Shown here: positions 54,325-64,000 of the stretch, in pieces
Layout: the number at the start of each line of letters is the position of its first letter
Numbering within the stretch: position 1 is the stretch's first letter
From: Antedon mediterranea
Lineage: Eukaryota; Echinodermata; Crinoidea; Comatulida; Antedonidae
DNA length: 64,000 nt
Reading direction: 5' to 3'
NCBI RefSeq assembly: GCF_964355755.1
Contig: NC_092672.1
Location: 24,548,501 to 24,612,500 of the forward strand
The notes under the pieces: model-generated
What the model saw: only the letters and a program-made list of their open reading frames with translations
The model's database searches: none
What the model was told of the DNA's origin: nothing
Position numbers and translations under genes: made by a program

Positions 54325-55790
54325 GACACTGAACAGTACTATGTTTAAAAATAAAGGTGATTAATCAAAGGCTGATAACTCCTCCACATAAAACTCCTAG
54401 AAAGTAGGAAGCCTTTTGTCCTCTTCCCTGACTGACTGAGCATATGATCTCTCTATTAATAATTTATATTGTAAACCTTATTATGTAAACAGAAATATCA
54501 ATGAAAATTCTTCTTCACTAAAAAGTTTTTAAAGATATGCTACATTATTAGCAATTTACACCTAAATCCAGCCCTCAGTCTTAACCCTTTTCCAACATGC
54601 AATTTGTTTTTTGAGGATATTCACTACATTATTAGCAAATTACCCCCTAAATCCACCCTTTTCCAACATGGCTGTTGAAAAAGTGTGTCATCCATTGGAA
54701 TAGTTTTATTGCCAGTATTGTATGTCTGTGGATTTTCCATCTGAATTGACATAGCAGCAATCAATCATTGTGCCACTTATGAATTTCATGTGTGAGAGCA
54801 TTTCCGGCCATCTAGAGGTGTCATTTAACAAAATTTGCTTTAAATCCCGCTCCCTTTTCAGATCCTGGCTAAGGCCCTGGACATTTGGGCAATCCCCTTA
54901 CGATAGTCCTGCTACCGCCCCTGTAAATAATTCTAAGCATGTGAAACAAAATACTGATTATTGATTATTTGAAAGTGGATAATTTAAAAACATAAAATAT
55001 GTTGGTATCACATGGATGACACACACACAGAGTGATATATCACTTTGTTAGTTTTTCTGTCTTGTGCTGCTATCTGTATCGTGGTATTCAAGCTTTAAAG
55101 TTTAAAAAAATTAAGATAAAATGAGTTGAATATTTATTATTGAAATGAGTAATTATTATTCAATTACATAATAAAAAATTAGTTTTGATAGCTGAATTCA
55201 ATTAGCTTGGTGTTTATGAACATTACTATTACTACATTAATACATAACTTGCTTGCTCATCTTGATTGTGCTAAATACTTATGCTAGGGTTTTATTTCTA
55301 GATTTTTCGTCCTCTTTTAATTCTATACAATCAAGTATTTTAATGAAATCAGTAAAACAGCTTAAAGAATAATAGGAACTAAAGAGAACACTAAAGATAT
55401 TGTTAAAAGTGCAATAAGTAAAAAGTAATTATGTCGGATGAGTATCACCCTTCCTCACCATTATCTTGTCTTTAGTAAGTCAGGGCGTTTAATATTGTTG
55501 GTGTTCCACTTTAGTGCTTGTTGACAATTAGGCTTAAATATAGTTGTTACTGTGTGCAAAACAATATCAGTTTTTTGTGGCAACAGTGTACAGTTATATG
55601 CTCTAATTTAAAATATAATCTTTAATGTGTATTATTATCAATACATAATGCTATACATTATGTTTTTTCACGCTATGGTCATAAATTTCCATTTGAAACA
55701 CTTTATAAAACATTGAAAACAATAGTGCCTTCACCATTTTATTAAATTAATATTTTTTTAAACAGTATTTAATCAATAGTATGTTATTTT
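54325..55790. other. Non-coding stretch with a small local duplication
   Basis: TACATTATTAGCAA(A/T)TTAC and CTAAATCCA followed by CCCTTTTCCAACATG appear twice (about 54540-54600 and 54625-54670). No genes. Confidence 0.4.
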
Positions 55791-55925
55791 GTAGGGTTTT
55801 AATAAAGTTACTGTAAGTACTTCCGTAGAAAAAAAATGGTGTTTTCACTTATAAAATGACAAATAAATGGTTAAATTCAACAAAAACCCATTGGCTGGCA
55901 GCCAATTTGAACATTTTTTCTTTAA
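55791..55925 (+). repeat. Dispersed repeat family R1, copy 3
   Basis: Most complete copy: GGGTTTTAATAAAGTTA, CCGTAGAAAAAAAATGG, GTTTTCACTTATAAAATGA, AAATGGTTAAATTCAA and CATTGGCTGGCAGCCAATTT. Confidence 0.75.
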
Positions 55926-56685
55926 ATTATTTATTTAGAATTTTTTTTTTCAGGGGCCATTGCATTTTTAACAAAAAAACTTCAAAAACAAAAAAAATTT
56001 CACAAAGCTTCAATTGTTCTTACATGATTTTGTATTTTAAAAGCGCAATTTTTTAAACAAGTCACTTAAATGCCCTATGATCCCTGTGTATTATAATGAT
56101 CAAAGATGCTAGTTGTACTGAATATTTTAGTATGATTTATTCATCATTTTTAGTAATGCATTTTGCCATACTCTCTTTTATTGTCAACACACTACCAACT
56201 CCGTCCACCACCTCCTCCTCATTAAATAATGAAGAGCAATGATATTAAAGGATGTAATATAGACCCATATTAGACCCAGTTTTAGTTTGTAATTATTTTT
56301 TCCATAATACATTACAACGGCCTATACATTTTATATTACACAGTGCCCTCGCTCATCATTTATTTTACTTAAATTCTGTTTATATTGTTAGCACTTTCAG
56401 TACCAGTGTACTGTTCAATAAAAACCCAAAAATATGTACAAAATTTTATTTAATTTAATTTTTTTAGACCTTTTTTACAAAACAACTTTATTGAAATAGC
56501 ATTTAAATAAAAAAAAACTATTACCAGCATTAAACTAGATGATGATTTCATTTCATTATTCGGTCTATTTCAGTATATCCAAAAAAAATAAAATTGGGGA
56601 GACCAGGGTCAACCTAAGTGAACTTAATCACTGAGACTCTAAGCTCACTATGTCAGTCGGTAGGTCGGTCGGTAAACACTAACTC
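55926..56685. other. Non-coding stretch
   Basis: No genes. A short GGTC-rich patch (GTCGGTAGGTCGGTCGGTAA) lies just before the SINE region. Confidence 0.4.
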
Positions 56686-57428
56686 AAATTTGCACACGTG
56701 ACTAAAGCCATGTATACGGCCTTGTTAATCATCTATTTAAATAATAATAAATACAACATAGTATAAAACTGACTCCAAATAACAATGATTCAACGTTTCA
56801 AACTTTATTTGATCATCATCAGGAATGATGATAATATGTATTATTACTGGTCCTCAAGTTTAACTGGAAACTGAGGAAATTCGGATTAGGCCCTCCACGG
56901 ACCCACGGCAGCCAGCAGTGCAGCGCCTACCAGATCAGCACACCGGGAGACGATCCCCTACTCTTTTCGAATAGTGTACCAAGTTCTTTAGCGTGCACTG
57001 TTAAGTACACGGGACCAACGGCTTTACGTCCCATTCGAAGGACGAGGCAATGAGAGTAAAGCATCTTGCCTAAGGATGCAATTAGTATGGTACAGATAAC
57101 CTCGAACCCATGCCTATCACATGCTAGTTCGATATTACCTTTCCACCATCACTCTCTGGTGTATATACAGCACCCGCCGCTATTTCTAGACGGTCTCCCA
57201 TCCAGAACGCAACCGGGCCCAACGTTGCTTAACTTCGGTGATCTGACGAGAACCGGTGTTTCAACGCTGGATGGCCGTATAATTTGCACACCTGACTAAA
57301 GTCATGTATACGGCCTTGTTAATCATCTATTTAAATAATATTTACAACATAGTATAAAACTGACTCCAAATAACAATGATTCAACGTTTCAAACTTTATT
57401 TGATCATCATCAGGAATAATGATAAAAT
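56686..57428 (-). mobile_element. 5S-rRNA-derived SINE with partial dimer structure
   Basis: On the minus strand the unit runs from a 5S-like head (57281-57165) through a body with the block TAGGCAAGATGCTTTACTCT...GCCTC to a tail ending near 56686. The tail (TCCTGATGATGATCAAATAA, GTTTGAAACGTTGAATCATT, ACAAGGCCGTATACATG) is also present in front of the head at 57428-57281, so the locus is a partial tail joined to a complete unit. 5S-headed SINEs (SINE3 type) are transcribed by RNA polymerase III and moved by a partner LINE. The tail contains a CTGATGA...GAAACGTT motif, discussed under findings. Confidence 0.8.
57165..57281 (-). other. 5S-rRNA-like promoter head of the SINE
   Basis: Minus-strand sequence follows 5S rRNA from TACGGCCATCC through GATCACCGAAGTTAAGCAAC, GTTGGGCCCGGTTGCG and TGGATGGGAGACCGTCT to GGCGGGTGCTGTAT. 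These blocks cover the internal A box / C box promoter of 5S genes. Divergence and the attached SINE body show it is not a functional 5S gene. Confidence 0.85.
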
Positions 57429-58076
57429 GTAAGCATTATTGTTATTATTATGGAATGCTTTATTAAATAGGTAACAGCAGTGAGCACCAGTGCTTTGCAC
57501 AGTCTGTAGTATAATTAAAATGATTCCATCTTCTATCATTGTTATATTTATTCATCTTCTTCATCATTATAGACAATAACAAACAAACTCGTTTAAATAT
57601 AAATCTACCCACTGTAATGTTGGTGTTGCTACAGTTGTTCATATTTTAGAACAATGACAGATTATCAATGCTTACTTTATAGCATTCATTCAAGTATAAG
57701 CAATAATGTCAACAGTATACTATTTGAAAATCACAAGATAAAAAGATCAACTTTAATGATTTTGTAAAGCTTAATATTTGTTAACAGAATGTTCATTCTT
57801 TTAAATTCAAACTTTTATTTATCCACAAAATATCAAAGATTAAAAATAAACTTTAAAAATGTTAAAACAGTGATCGTGCCTTAAGTTACAAAGTTCAAAA
57901 GGATGAACTAAATCACCTAATAAAAACCTTAAAAGAGGCTACGAGGATGCTTGTTTTTATTGTCATTATTGAATAAATGTTATTGAATTGAAATTAAATT
58001 GAATTGAATTCACAGCCTACACATATAATAATATACAAATAATGAATGTTTATGAGTGTAATGGTACAAATAATGG
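57429..58076. other. Non-coding stretch with a GAATT-rich patch
   Basis: No genes. Around 57975-58010 a GAATTGAAATTAAATTGAATTGAATT simple sequence lies left of the tRNA-type SINE. Confidence 0.4.
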
Positions 58077-58084
58077 CACGAGGT

Positions 58085-58293
58085 CAATGATGAAAGGTTA
58101 TATATCAGCGAGGCGACAGCGCAAAGTTGTGTCTTGATCTAACCGGGTACCCATTTTATACACCTGGGTGGAGAGAGGCAAACGTAAGTAAAGTACCTTG
58201 CCTATTAGATACAAGCAATGCGGCGAGAGTTGGTTTCGAACCTCGATCTCATGATCAGTAGTCGAATGTCCAACACACTGCGCCACACGCCCT
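58085..58293 (-). mobile_element. tRNA-derived SINE with 8-bp target duplication
   Basis: On the minus strand the head has a polymerase III A box (GTGTGGCGCAGTGTGTTGG) and B box (GAGGTTCGAAACC) at tRNA-like spacing, ending in a body that contains TAGGCAAGGTACTTTACTTA...TTTGCCTC. CACGAGGT flanks both sides on the plus strand (58077-58084, 58294-58301). The body block is shared with the 5S-headed SINE at 56686-57281. No tRNA fold is expected to be functional. Confidence 0.8.
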
Positions 58294-58301
58294 CACGAGG
58301 T

Positions 58302-59000
58302 ATTATATAATATACAATAATAACAAAATATGATATTTTAATTAAGTTAAAAATGAAAAACTACAATGTGTATTCCCTTTGCGTACTGTAAACCCATTTT
58401 TTATTGTTGCAAAGTTTCAAAATGACGCAATGAACTTTACTGCGTCCATTGGATTGAATGTTAAATCGACCAAATATAAGTCCTGATAATGAACAGAACA
58501 GAGTATGCTCAGTATATTGAATAGAACAGAGTCTGCTCAGTATAATGAACAGAACAGAGTATGCTCAGTATATGTGCATAAGCATGCGCAGATTAATATT
58601 TTGTGTAGATTACCATATCCTTTCATCTACCGTCCACCTTCGTCTACCGTCCTGTCATAAAGTCGCTAGTAGTAGGTTTTATTGTAAATTCAGTGATTTC
58701 AAATTTTAACAGCACACCACATGCAACAGCTATACTAAATAGTAGTACTAATTATTGTCAGTATTTTCATTTCTATTGTAAATAAATAGTCAACAGATAC
58801 CTCTTAGAATCAGGCTTCTGAGTCATGTCAGGCATACATTCTACTCATTCACTCTTTATCAAAATTTGGGATTTTTAAAATGCCTTTCTTAATTTCCATC
58901 ATATATATTCATTTATGACTGACAATTTCATTCTTATAGGTTCATTCTACTGTAAAACAATAATACTCTCTTTTTCATTACATTCAGCCTCTTACATTAA
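58302..59000. other. Non-coding stretch left of the Kolobok element
   Basis: No gene. Holds a 28-bp x3 repeat (58487-58573). Ends with TTAA (58997-59000), the target site of the next element. Confidence 0.45.
58487..58573. repeat. 28-bp tandem repeat, three copies
   Basis: AGAACAGAGTATGCTCAGTA begins at 58495, 58523 and 58551 with one substitution in the middle copy. Confidence 0.9.
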
Positions 59001-59356
59001 AGTGGAGGTGTACTCAGGGCTTTTCCTTCTGTTATTTACTCCAGTATATTAATATTAGTAGGTACAAACATAAAAAATCATATCAAAATAAACAGTTTCT
59101 GAGAAATCAGAAAAATAAAAAAATGTTTAAAAATATCGAAAAATCGCTGTGTATTTTTTTCAGCAGTTAGGTAATGACCTTAGTTGTAAAGGTCACGTTA
59201 CCGTGTTATGTTACGTCACGTCTCCTCTCTCTCTCCTCGATATCGCTCGAGCTGTCAAGTCGCGCTACTACACGTGTATCATTTTCCGATCGAACGAACA
59301 TTTTATTATTGTCTTGCATTTTGTTATTACTTTTTGCGTCTACTCTTAGCTTCAAA

Positions 59357-59912
59357 ATGAAGCACTGTATGGTATATAAGTGCCATAACAAGTCACATAG
59401 AGATAAGGACGTCAGTTATCATCGCATGCCGCTGAAAAACAAGCAATTGATGAAGAAGTGGCTTGAAGCCTTGAAACTTAAAAATCCGCCACAGAAAGGG
59501 ATTCGCAGTGCCCACTTCGCGGAGGATGATGTACAGAGACAAGGGTAGAAAGACGATTCGCCCTGATGCTGTTCCAACACTGCATCTTGGTTATAAGATT
59601 CAATCGAGGCCGGAATCTTTTCGAACATCTAGCGTCAGCAGGCTTATGCCTAGTACATCATTATTTGAAGAAAATATTGAGGTATTTACTTTTATGTTTT
59701 GTTTATTAATTATAAATTTATAATATAATAAATAATAATTTCACGCTGATGGTAGGTATCTAATCTACTAGCCTATTTAGTATTATAATGGATAGCTAGG
59801 GCCTAGGCCTAGCCAGTATAGAATAGTTAATATAGGACTAGCCTATATTAATATTATACTATAATACTATACTACTCACTTGTCGGCCAGCTAGGCCTAA
59901 TAATATAATACT

Positions 59913-59947
<35 letters not shown>

Positions 59948-61883
59948 GATAATAGAATACTATTCTAGCATTCATAAATATAAATGCTACTGCTGGCTAG
60001 ACTAGAGAGGGGTAGGTTCCATGGTAGGCCTCTCTTTGATATCAAACACCATGAGAGATGCTGATCTCTTTTTCTTATGGTTATTATACTATACTCTATG
60101 GTTGACCTTGTTAATTACACTAATTAATTGATTAGTCTAATCTCTCTGTTTGAGACAATGGAAGGGCTGGAAGTGGGATGTGTTAATTATTATCACAGGC
60201 AGTATAGCCTATTCTGTGAAACTGTTTACTCTATGCCTTATACTTTACTAAACTGAATTTATTGATATTAAGTTGATAATATTGTCATTTCTGTATAATA
60301 AAATAGTATTACTGTAATGTAATGGTAATCAAACAAAAAGCAATGCAAAGCCATCCAGAAAACAAATACACTGGACATTATTTAAATGTTGTTTACATAC
60401 TTTTGTTCCCCAGGATATGACAACCTACAGGGAAAGCTGATTGTAGCTGGAGACTGTAGGCATGATTCGCCGGGCAATAATGCGACATTTGGGACCTACT
60501 CTCTAATGGATACAGATACCGATCTGATATTGGCCTCTAAGACGGTATCAGTAAATGAGGAGGGGATACCAAATTCTCATCATCTTGAAAATGTTGGTTT
60601 AAAAAGATGTCTTGAAGAATTAAAGGTTTGAAATCTTGTGTTTTTCTGTGCTACAGTAGATGTCATGTTTTCAGTAATTTTTGTTTTGTATAATGTAGAA
60701 AATACATACATGTTTATTGTTTTACAGGAACACAAACTGAATGTTGATATTATATCCACTGATCGCCACCCAATGATAGGAAAGACTTTACGTGAAAACT
60801 ACCCAGAGATAAAACATGAGTATGATATATGGCACCTTGCTAAATCTGTGAGAAAGAGAGTTGCAGCTGTAGGAAAGAAGCACAAAGAGTTGCAAGTGTG
60901 GGAAAAAGGCATCATTAACCATCTGTGGTGGTCAGCCGAAACCTGCCAAGGAAGTGTCACACAGCTCATTGTAGGGATTTATTAATGTAGAATGTTTAAT
61001 AATTAATCTCAAGCGACAGCAGTTTGTTTTAATCACTAATAATGCATTCTGAAATATATTTAACAACAGGAACGTTGGACCTCTATTGTGCGTCACATAG
61101 TTGATGAACATGATTGGATTTGTGGCTTCGAGTACATGAAGTGTAGTCATCCTCCACTTGAAGCAAACATGACAAAACCCTGGCTAACACCAGAAAGTGA
61201 TGCCCATAAAGCACTACAAGATATTGTTACAAATAATTTACTTCTGCGTGACTTGAAGAAGGTGAGTTATGCATTATGTATAAATAAATAGCTTTTCAGT
61301 ATTGTGTGCATTCACTGGAGGTATTATCATTAAGATAAATTGAATACAATTTTTAATTTACTGTATTTCTATTCAGGCAACAGAATTTTGTCACACTGGA
61401 AATTTAGAAGGATTCCATAACATGATGCTGAAGTACATGCCCAAACGTAGCAAGTTTGAGGACGAGGGAGCAATAGCTCGTACATATCTGGCTGTCATAG
61501 ACAACAACATGACATCGAACAGATCATATGCAACATTGGCCGATGGTGAAAGTCAATACCGTTTGGAGTGGTCCAAAAAATCCAGAATGTATGTGGTTAG
61601 GCGTGTGAAGGAAGCAAAGAAATATACCTTCAGGAAAGACTTGATGAAAGGTGTTTTTGACCGCGTCATCCACGGTTAGTTAATTGCTTTTAATCTGAAC
61701 TCTTCATCATGCAATGAAAGAATTTACAGTACTGTATATACACCTTTTTATGTATTTTACTTAACAACAGGCAAGAAGACTAAGTCTACCCTCGTGAAAG
61801 GAAAAATGAAGAGTTATATAAGGAAGGAGACAAAACCAAGTAAAGCTGAAGCTGTGGCAAGCCACAAGTCAAGATTGAAATAA
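59357..61883 (+). pseudogene. THAP-domain D-D-E transposase of the Kolobok element
   Basis: Exon 1 (59357-59681) encodes a THAP zinc finger: MKHCMVYKCHNK (C-x4-C), KKWLEAL, and SAHF where the third Cys ligand is replaced by Arg (TGC to CGC would explain it). A lost base near 59531 shifts frame into YRDKGRKTIRPDAVPTLHLG. Exons 60414-60625, 60728-60970, 61070-61261, 61377-61674 and 61771-61883 join in phase and encode the transposase core: D in [12 protein letters not shown] in ISTDRHPM, D-x2-H in YDIWHLAKSVRKR, NHLWW, and E in NLEGFHNMMLKY. The last exon is Lys-rich (KGKMKSYIRKETK). Exon 1 ends in phase 0 while exon 2 needs phase 1, and the region normally between THAP and the first D is absent, so an internal exon has been lost. 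It would have bound the TIRs and cut at TTAA. Confidence 0.85.
59915..59948. repeat. (TAA)n/(TTA)n palindromic microsatellite
   Basis: AATAATAATAATATTATTATTATTATTATT-type sequence in the intron of the Kolobok gene; the switch from AAT to ATT units makes it self-complementary. Confidence 0.85.
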
Positions 61884-62582
61884 GTGTTTACTACTGTTAT
61901 TACTGTACTGAAAATGGTTAATTTAATGCCTACAGTATATTGAATCGATTATAGATCTTCAAGATCAATGGCGAGTCCCATTTTAAGTTCATGTAAAATT
62001 TATACTGCTTTGATGTTATGATTTCATTAGATGGCATCTGAATTTCAAAAATTGGATGTTTCGTCACAGTTCATCACATTAATTAGAGCGTGTATCTTGT
62101 TATGAATTTTCTCCAAAATTGCATTCTGAAACAATTGCCTTTCACATCAAATTGTTTTCATAATAGTTGCACATAATCCTGTTTACAATGCTAATACTGT
62201 ACTGTCAACTGTTGAATGGTAGAAATTGCCTTCAGCTAGAGTAGAGCTAAATATTTTGCACAATAGTTTAACTTGTATCCATAATTGTTGATAGTTTTAA
62301 TTTAGTGTACTGTAACAAGTTAATTATTGTTAGTCAATATTTTTGAAAGCACTAATAACTGCAGTTTTTATTACAAAATAAAGATATTTTATTTCTCATA
62401 CTATTCACCATTATTTATTTCATTTTCTTATACATACATTAGTTACACAGTTATAACTACTACCGGTACAATATCAAACTGTAGTGGTATCATATTACAA
62501 GCAAATAATTTTGTAAAAAATACAGTACTGTACAGGTTATAAAGTACTAGAGGCAAGTGTTAAATGCATACAAACATTTATA
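61884..62582. other. Intergenic region between two convergent transposon genes
   Basis: Non-coding, AT-rich. AATAAAG at about 62377-62383 could serve as plus-strand polyadenylation signal for the transposase gene. Confidence 0.45.
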
Positions 62583-63417
62583 TCAACCATCGTCGGAATT
62601 AAAAGGAAGTCCATCCACATCTATAAATCCTGTATAGATCCCACTATCCTCCGGATATTTGTCTCTAATTGCCCATACGCAGCATGATGGAATAGGCCTT
62701 CTGTCGTTTTTTCTTAGTCGCGAATACACCCACCAAATGTAGCATCTGTATGCGATAAATCGATAAGTTCTGAAAATAAATAAATTTACAGTCAGCAGTT
62801 GGTCAAAATACAACTGGACAGGAACACACAATATGCAGTACACAGCCACAGTGGAAGGAGAGTATTAACATTGAATTAAATTGCATTAAATGTATTTTTA
62901 TGACCCTTGCAAATCGTTAAATTTTGCACTGCAAATAAAGACCGATATTTTGCTCGGAAATTTTAGATTTTTAAGCCCTATCGAGCGGCCGTACTAGGCC
63001 TACATACAATTATTACTAGCTAGGCCGGCGTACCTACCTGTTCTTAATTTCATCTTGTGTCACGCTCTCGCCAAGAATGTCCTTTTTTTGAGACATAAAC
63101 CAGCTCTAATACATCCTTGTCCATGCAAAGTTTTTTAAATTTCTCATTTATCAAACAGGTATTTTCTCCAATTTTGTCTTCTAATTCTACCCTCTCTCTA
63201 CAACAAACGCTCCCCTTTACATTCTTCTTACGGCAATTTCCACAATGACACCAATCAAGCGAGGTTAATCTCCATTCGTCTCTCTGTTGCTGGGGCCTAG
63301 GCTAGGCCTAGGCTGATTTACATCTTCGCCGTCGGCAGTTTGAGATGTTTGTATGGGCCTAGGTTCTGGTTCAAATGCATAACCATGTCTTTCAGGTCTA
63401 GGCCTACGATTAAACAT
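62583..63417 (-). pseudogene. P2X7-type Cys-rich C-terminal domain protein in the Kolobok element
   Basis: Exon 1 (63417-63038) starts MFNRRPRPERHGYAFEPEP and, after one frame change near 63300, reads EWRLTSLDWCHCGNC, GSVCCRERVEL, CLINEKFKKLCMDKDVLEL. A second change, at or near a T7 run (63083-63089), leads to KKDILGESVTQDEIKNR. The GTAGGT donor joins exon 2 (62769-62583): TYRFIAYRCYIWWVYSRL, RRPIPSCCVWAIRDKYPEDS, GIYTGF, stop. LDWCxCGNC...CC and the IPSCCVWxIRxxxP...YxGF ending are the hallmark of the zinc-binding cytosolic 'ballast' domain at the C-terminus of the P2X7 receptor. Free-standing versions without the channel are known from many animals. No membrane channel part is present here. 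Its role in the transposon is unknown; nucleotide or nucleic-acid binding is only a guess. Confidence 0.85.
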
Positions 63418-63998
63418 TGCCGTTTGATCCGTCTATCCACGCAATACAATCTTAATCTTAGACTTATTATTCGTATCCTAGTTTATCGAGTCGAGAAGAG
63501 ATCGATCGAGTCGAGCGCGAGGAGGATCGGCGGAGGCGGCGAGGAGAGGCGAGGCGAGTAAAGAAAGCCAACAGCTCGCGCATGCGCAAATTGATTGACT
63601 CCCTAGAAAGTAAAAATTACCCACTTGGCTCAAGTGGGTAGTTTTTTTAATTACGTTAATTACACAAAAATAAATTGGTCAACCCCTAAAAAACACATCG
63701 GGAAGGAAAAATTTGGCTTCCGAAGAATCTGAAAACATATATGTATAATATTTTTGGAACTTACATATATTTTTTACGATTTTTTTAAAACGCATCGTTT
63801 TTTTTCAATTTACATGCAAATGAATAGGGAAAAAGGTTTGTAATTTGAACTATCCCCCCAGATGGCATTTTTTGATGTTTTTCAGAATAACCATGCAGCA
63901 TACAACAAATTTAAAAAATACCTTAATTTAGATGAAAGTAATGTTTATTATGAACTGAATAAAATAAAAATGTGAAATTTTTTGAGAGCACCTCCACT
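63418..63998. other. Right subterminal part of the Kolobok element
   Basis: Purine-rich patch GAGTCGAGCGCGAGGAGGAT and GGCGAGGAGAGGCGAGGCGA lies at 63490-63560, upstream of the P2X7-like gene (a possible promoter region). Then come an AT-rich stretch and a hairpin at 63619-63639. No coding sequence supported. Confidence 0.5.
63619..63639. repeat. 8-bp-stem hairpin followed by a T run
   Basis: ACCCACTT-GGCTC-AAGTGGGT is a perfect 8-bp stem with a 5-base loop, followed by AGTTTTTTT. It sits between the P2X7-like gene and the right end of the element. Confidence 0.75.
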
Positions 63999-64000
63999 TT

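Larger units (their letters stand above)
59001..63998. mobile_element. Kolobok-type DNA transposon, ~5.0 kb, two genes
   Basis: The left end AGTGGAGGTGTACTCA follows TTAA at 58997-59000. The right end, read inward, is AGTGGAGGTGCTCTCA (63998-63983), 14 of 16 bases identical, and is followed by TT at the very end of the window (the expected TTAA cut off by two bases). TTAA target duplication plus a THAP-containing D-D-E transposase are the defining traits of Kolobok. Inside are a plus-strand THAP/transposase gene (59357-61883) and a convergent minus-strand P2X7-like Cys-rich gene (63417-62583). Both carry lesions, so this copy is probably inactive. Confidence 0.88.

Noticed and set aside
57165-57281. 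Functional 5S rRNA gene
   Set aside because: Diverged from the 5S consensus and continuous with a SINE body; no 5S cluster.
58220-58293. Functional tRNA gene
   Set aside because: A and B boxes are present, but the acceptor stem and anticodon arm are not convincing and a SINE body and target duplication flank it.
59174-59356. Extended N-terminus upstream of the THAP ATG at 59357
   Set aside because: The frame is open, but THAP proteins begin almost at the first Cys pair and the ATG at 59357 gives MKHCMVYKC, a typical THAP start.

Overview
The window is eukaryotic and AT-rich. Every sizeable coding region is either split by GT..AG introns or broken by frameshifts. It has no operons and no bacterial features. 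Many short patches carry the palindromic motif AGGCCTA. Together with the mix of CR1/L2-like LINEs (one with a 2A-like motif), a 5S-rRNA-derived SINE, a tRNA-derived SINE and many MITEs, this suggests an invertebrate deuterostome, most likely an echinoderm. That assignment is inference. I see no confident complete host gene. The only host-like pieces are a clean 99-bp ankyrin-repeat exon (50632-50730) and a decayed ankyrin-like exon (37981-38072). The window is essentially a graveyard, and partly a nursery, of mobile elements.

Layout. 1-4.4 kb: a duplicated ~730-bp segment, one copy split by a 1604-bp hAT-type element with an 8-bp target duplication. 4.4-12.1 kb: coding-like islands, a duplicated unrecognised reading frame (6214-6810 and 11350-11900), and between its copies a minus-strand CR1/L2-like LINE (7365-10525) with 2A-like, PHD-finger, endonuclease and RT parts. 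12.1-15.5 kb: a possible LTR, a foldback MITE and a near-perfect 101-bp-arm hairpin. 15567-24824: inverted terminal repeats enclosing an intact eight-coding-exon minus-strand gene for a 1250-residue DUF6729 / D-D-E transposase-like protein. 25314-27931: a PIF/Harbinger-type element (TTA target duplication) with a broken MADF/BESS-like gene. 28073-31207: a putative element with a broken seven-exon gene of a widespread repetitive family. 32.2-35.5 kb: inverted minisatellites, a nested 406-bp MITE with a 9-bp target duplication, and a 126-bp tandem array. 35.5-54.3 kb: two more degenerate LINEs, several TA- or TAA-flanked MITEs and long non-coding stretches. 56.7-58.3 kb: a 5S SINE with partial dimer structure and a tRNA SINE. 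59001-63998: a Kolobok-type transposon flanked by TTAA that runs almost exactly to the window end. It carries a THAP/D-D-E transposase gene and a convergent gene for the Cys-rich C-terminal domain otherwise known from the P2X7 receptor.

The two transposons with the most gene content, at 15.6-24.8 kb and 59.0-64.0 kb, are the main interest. Both encode proteins with D1, D2, a D-x2-H motif and a final E in the same order. One gene looks intact. The other element pairs its broken transposase gene with a P2X7-like accessory gene. Frameshifts listed here could be real decay or assembly errors in homopolymers; the sequence alone cannot tell.
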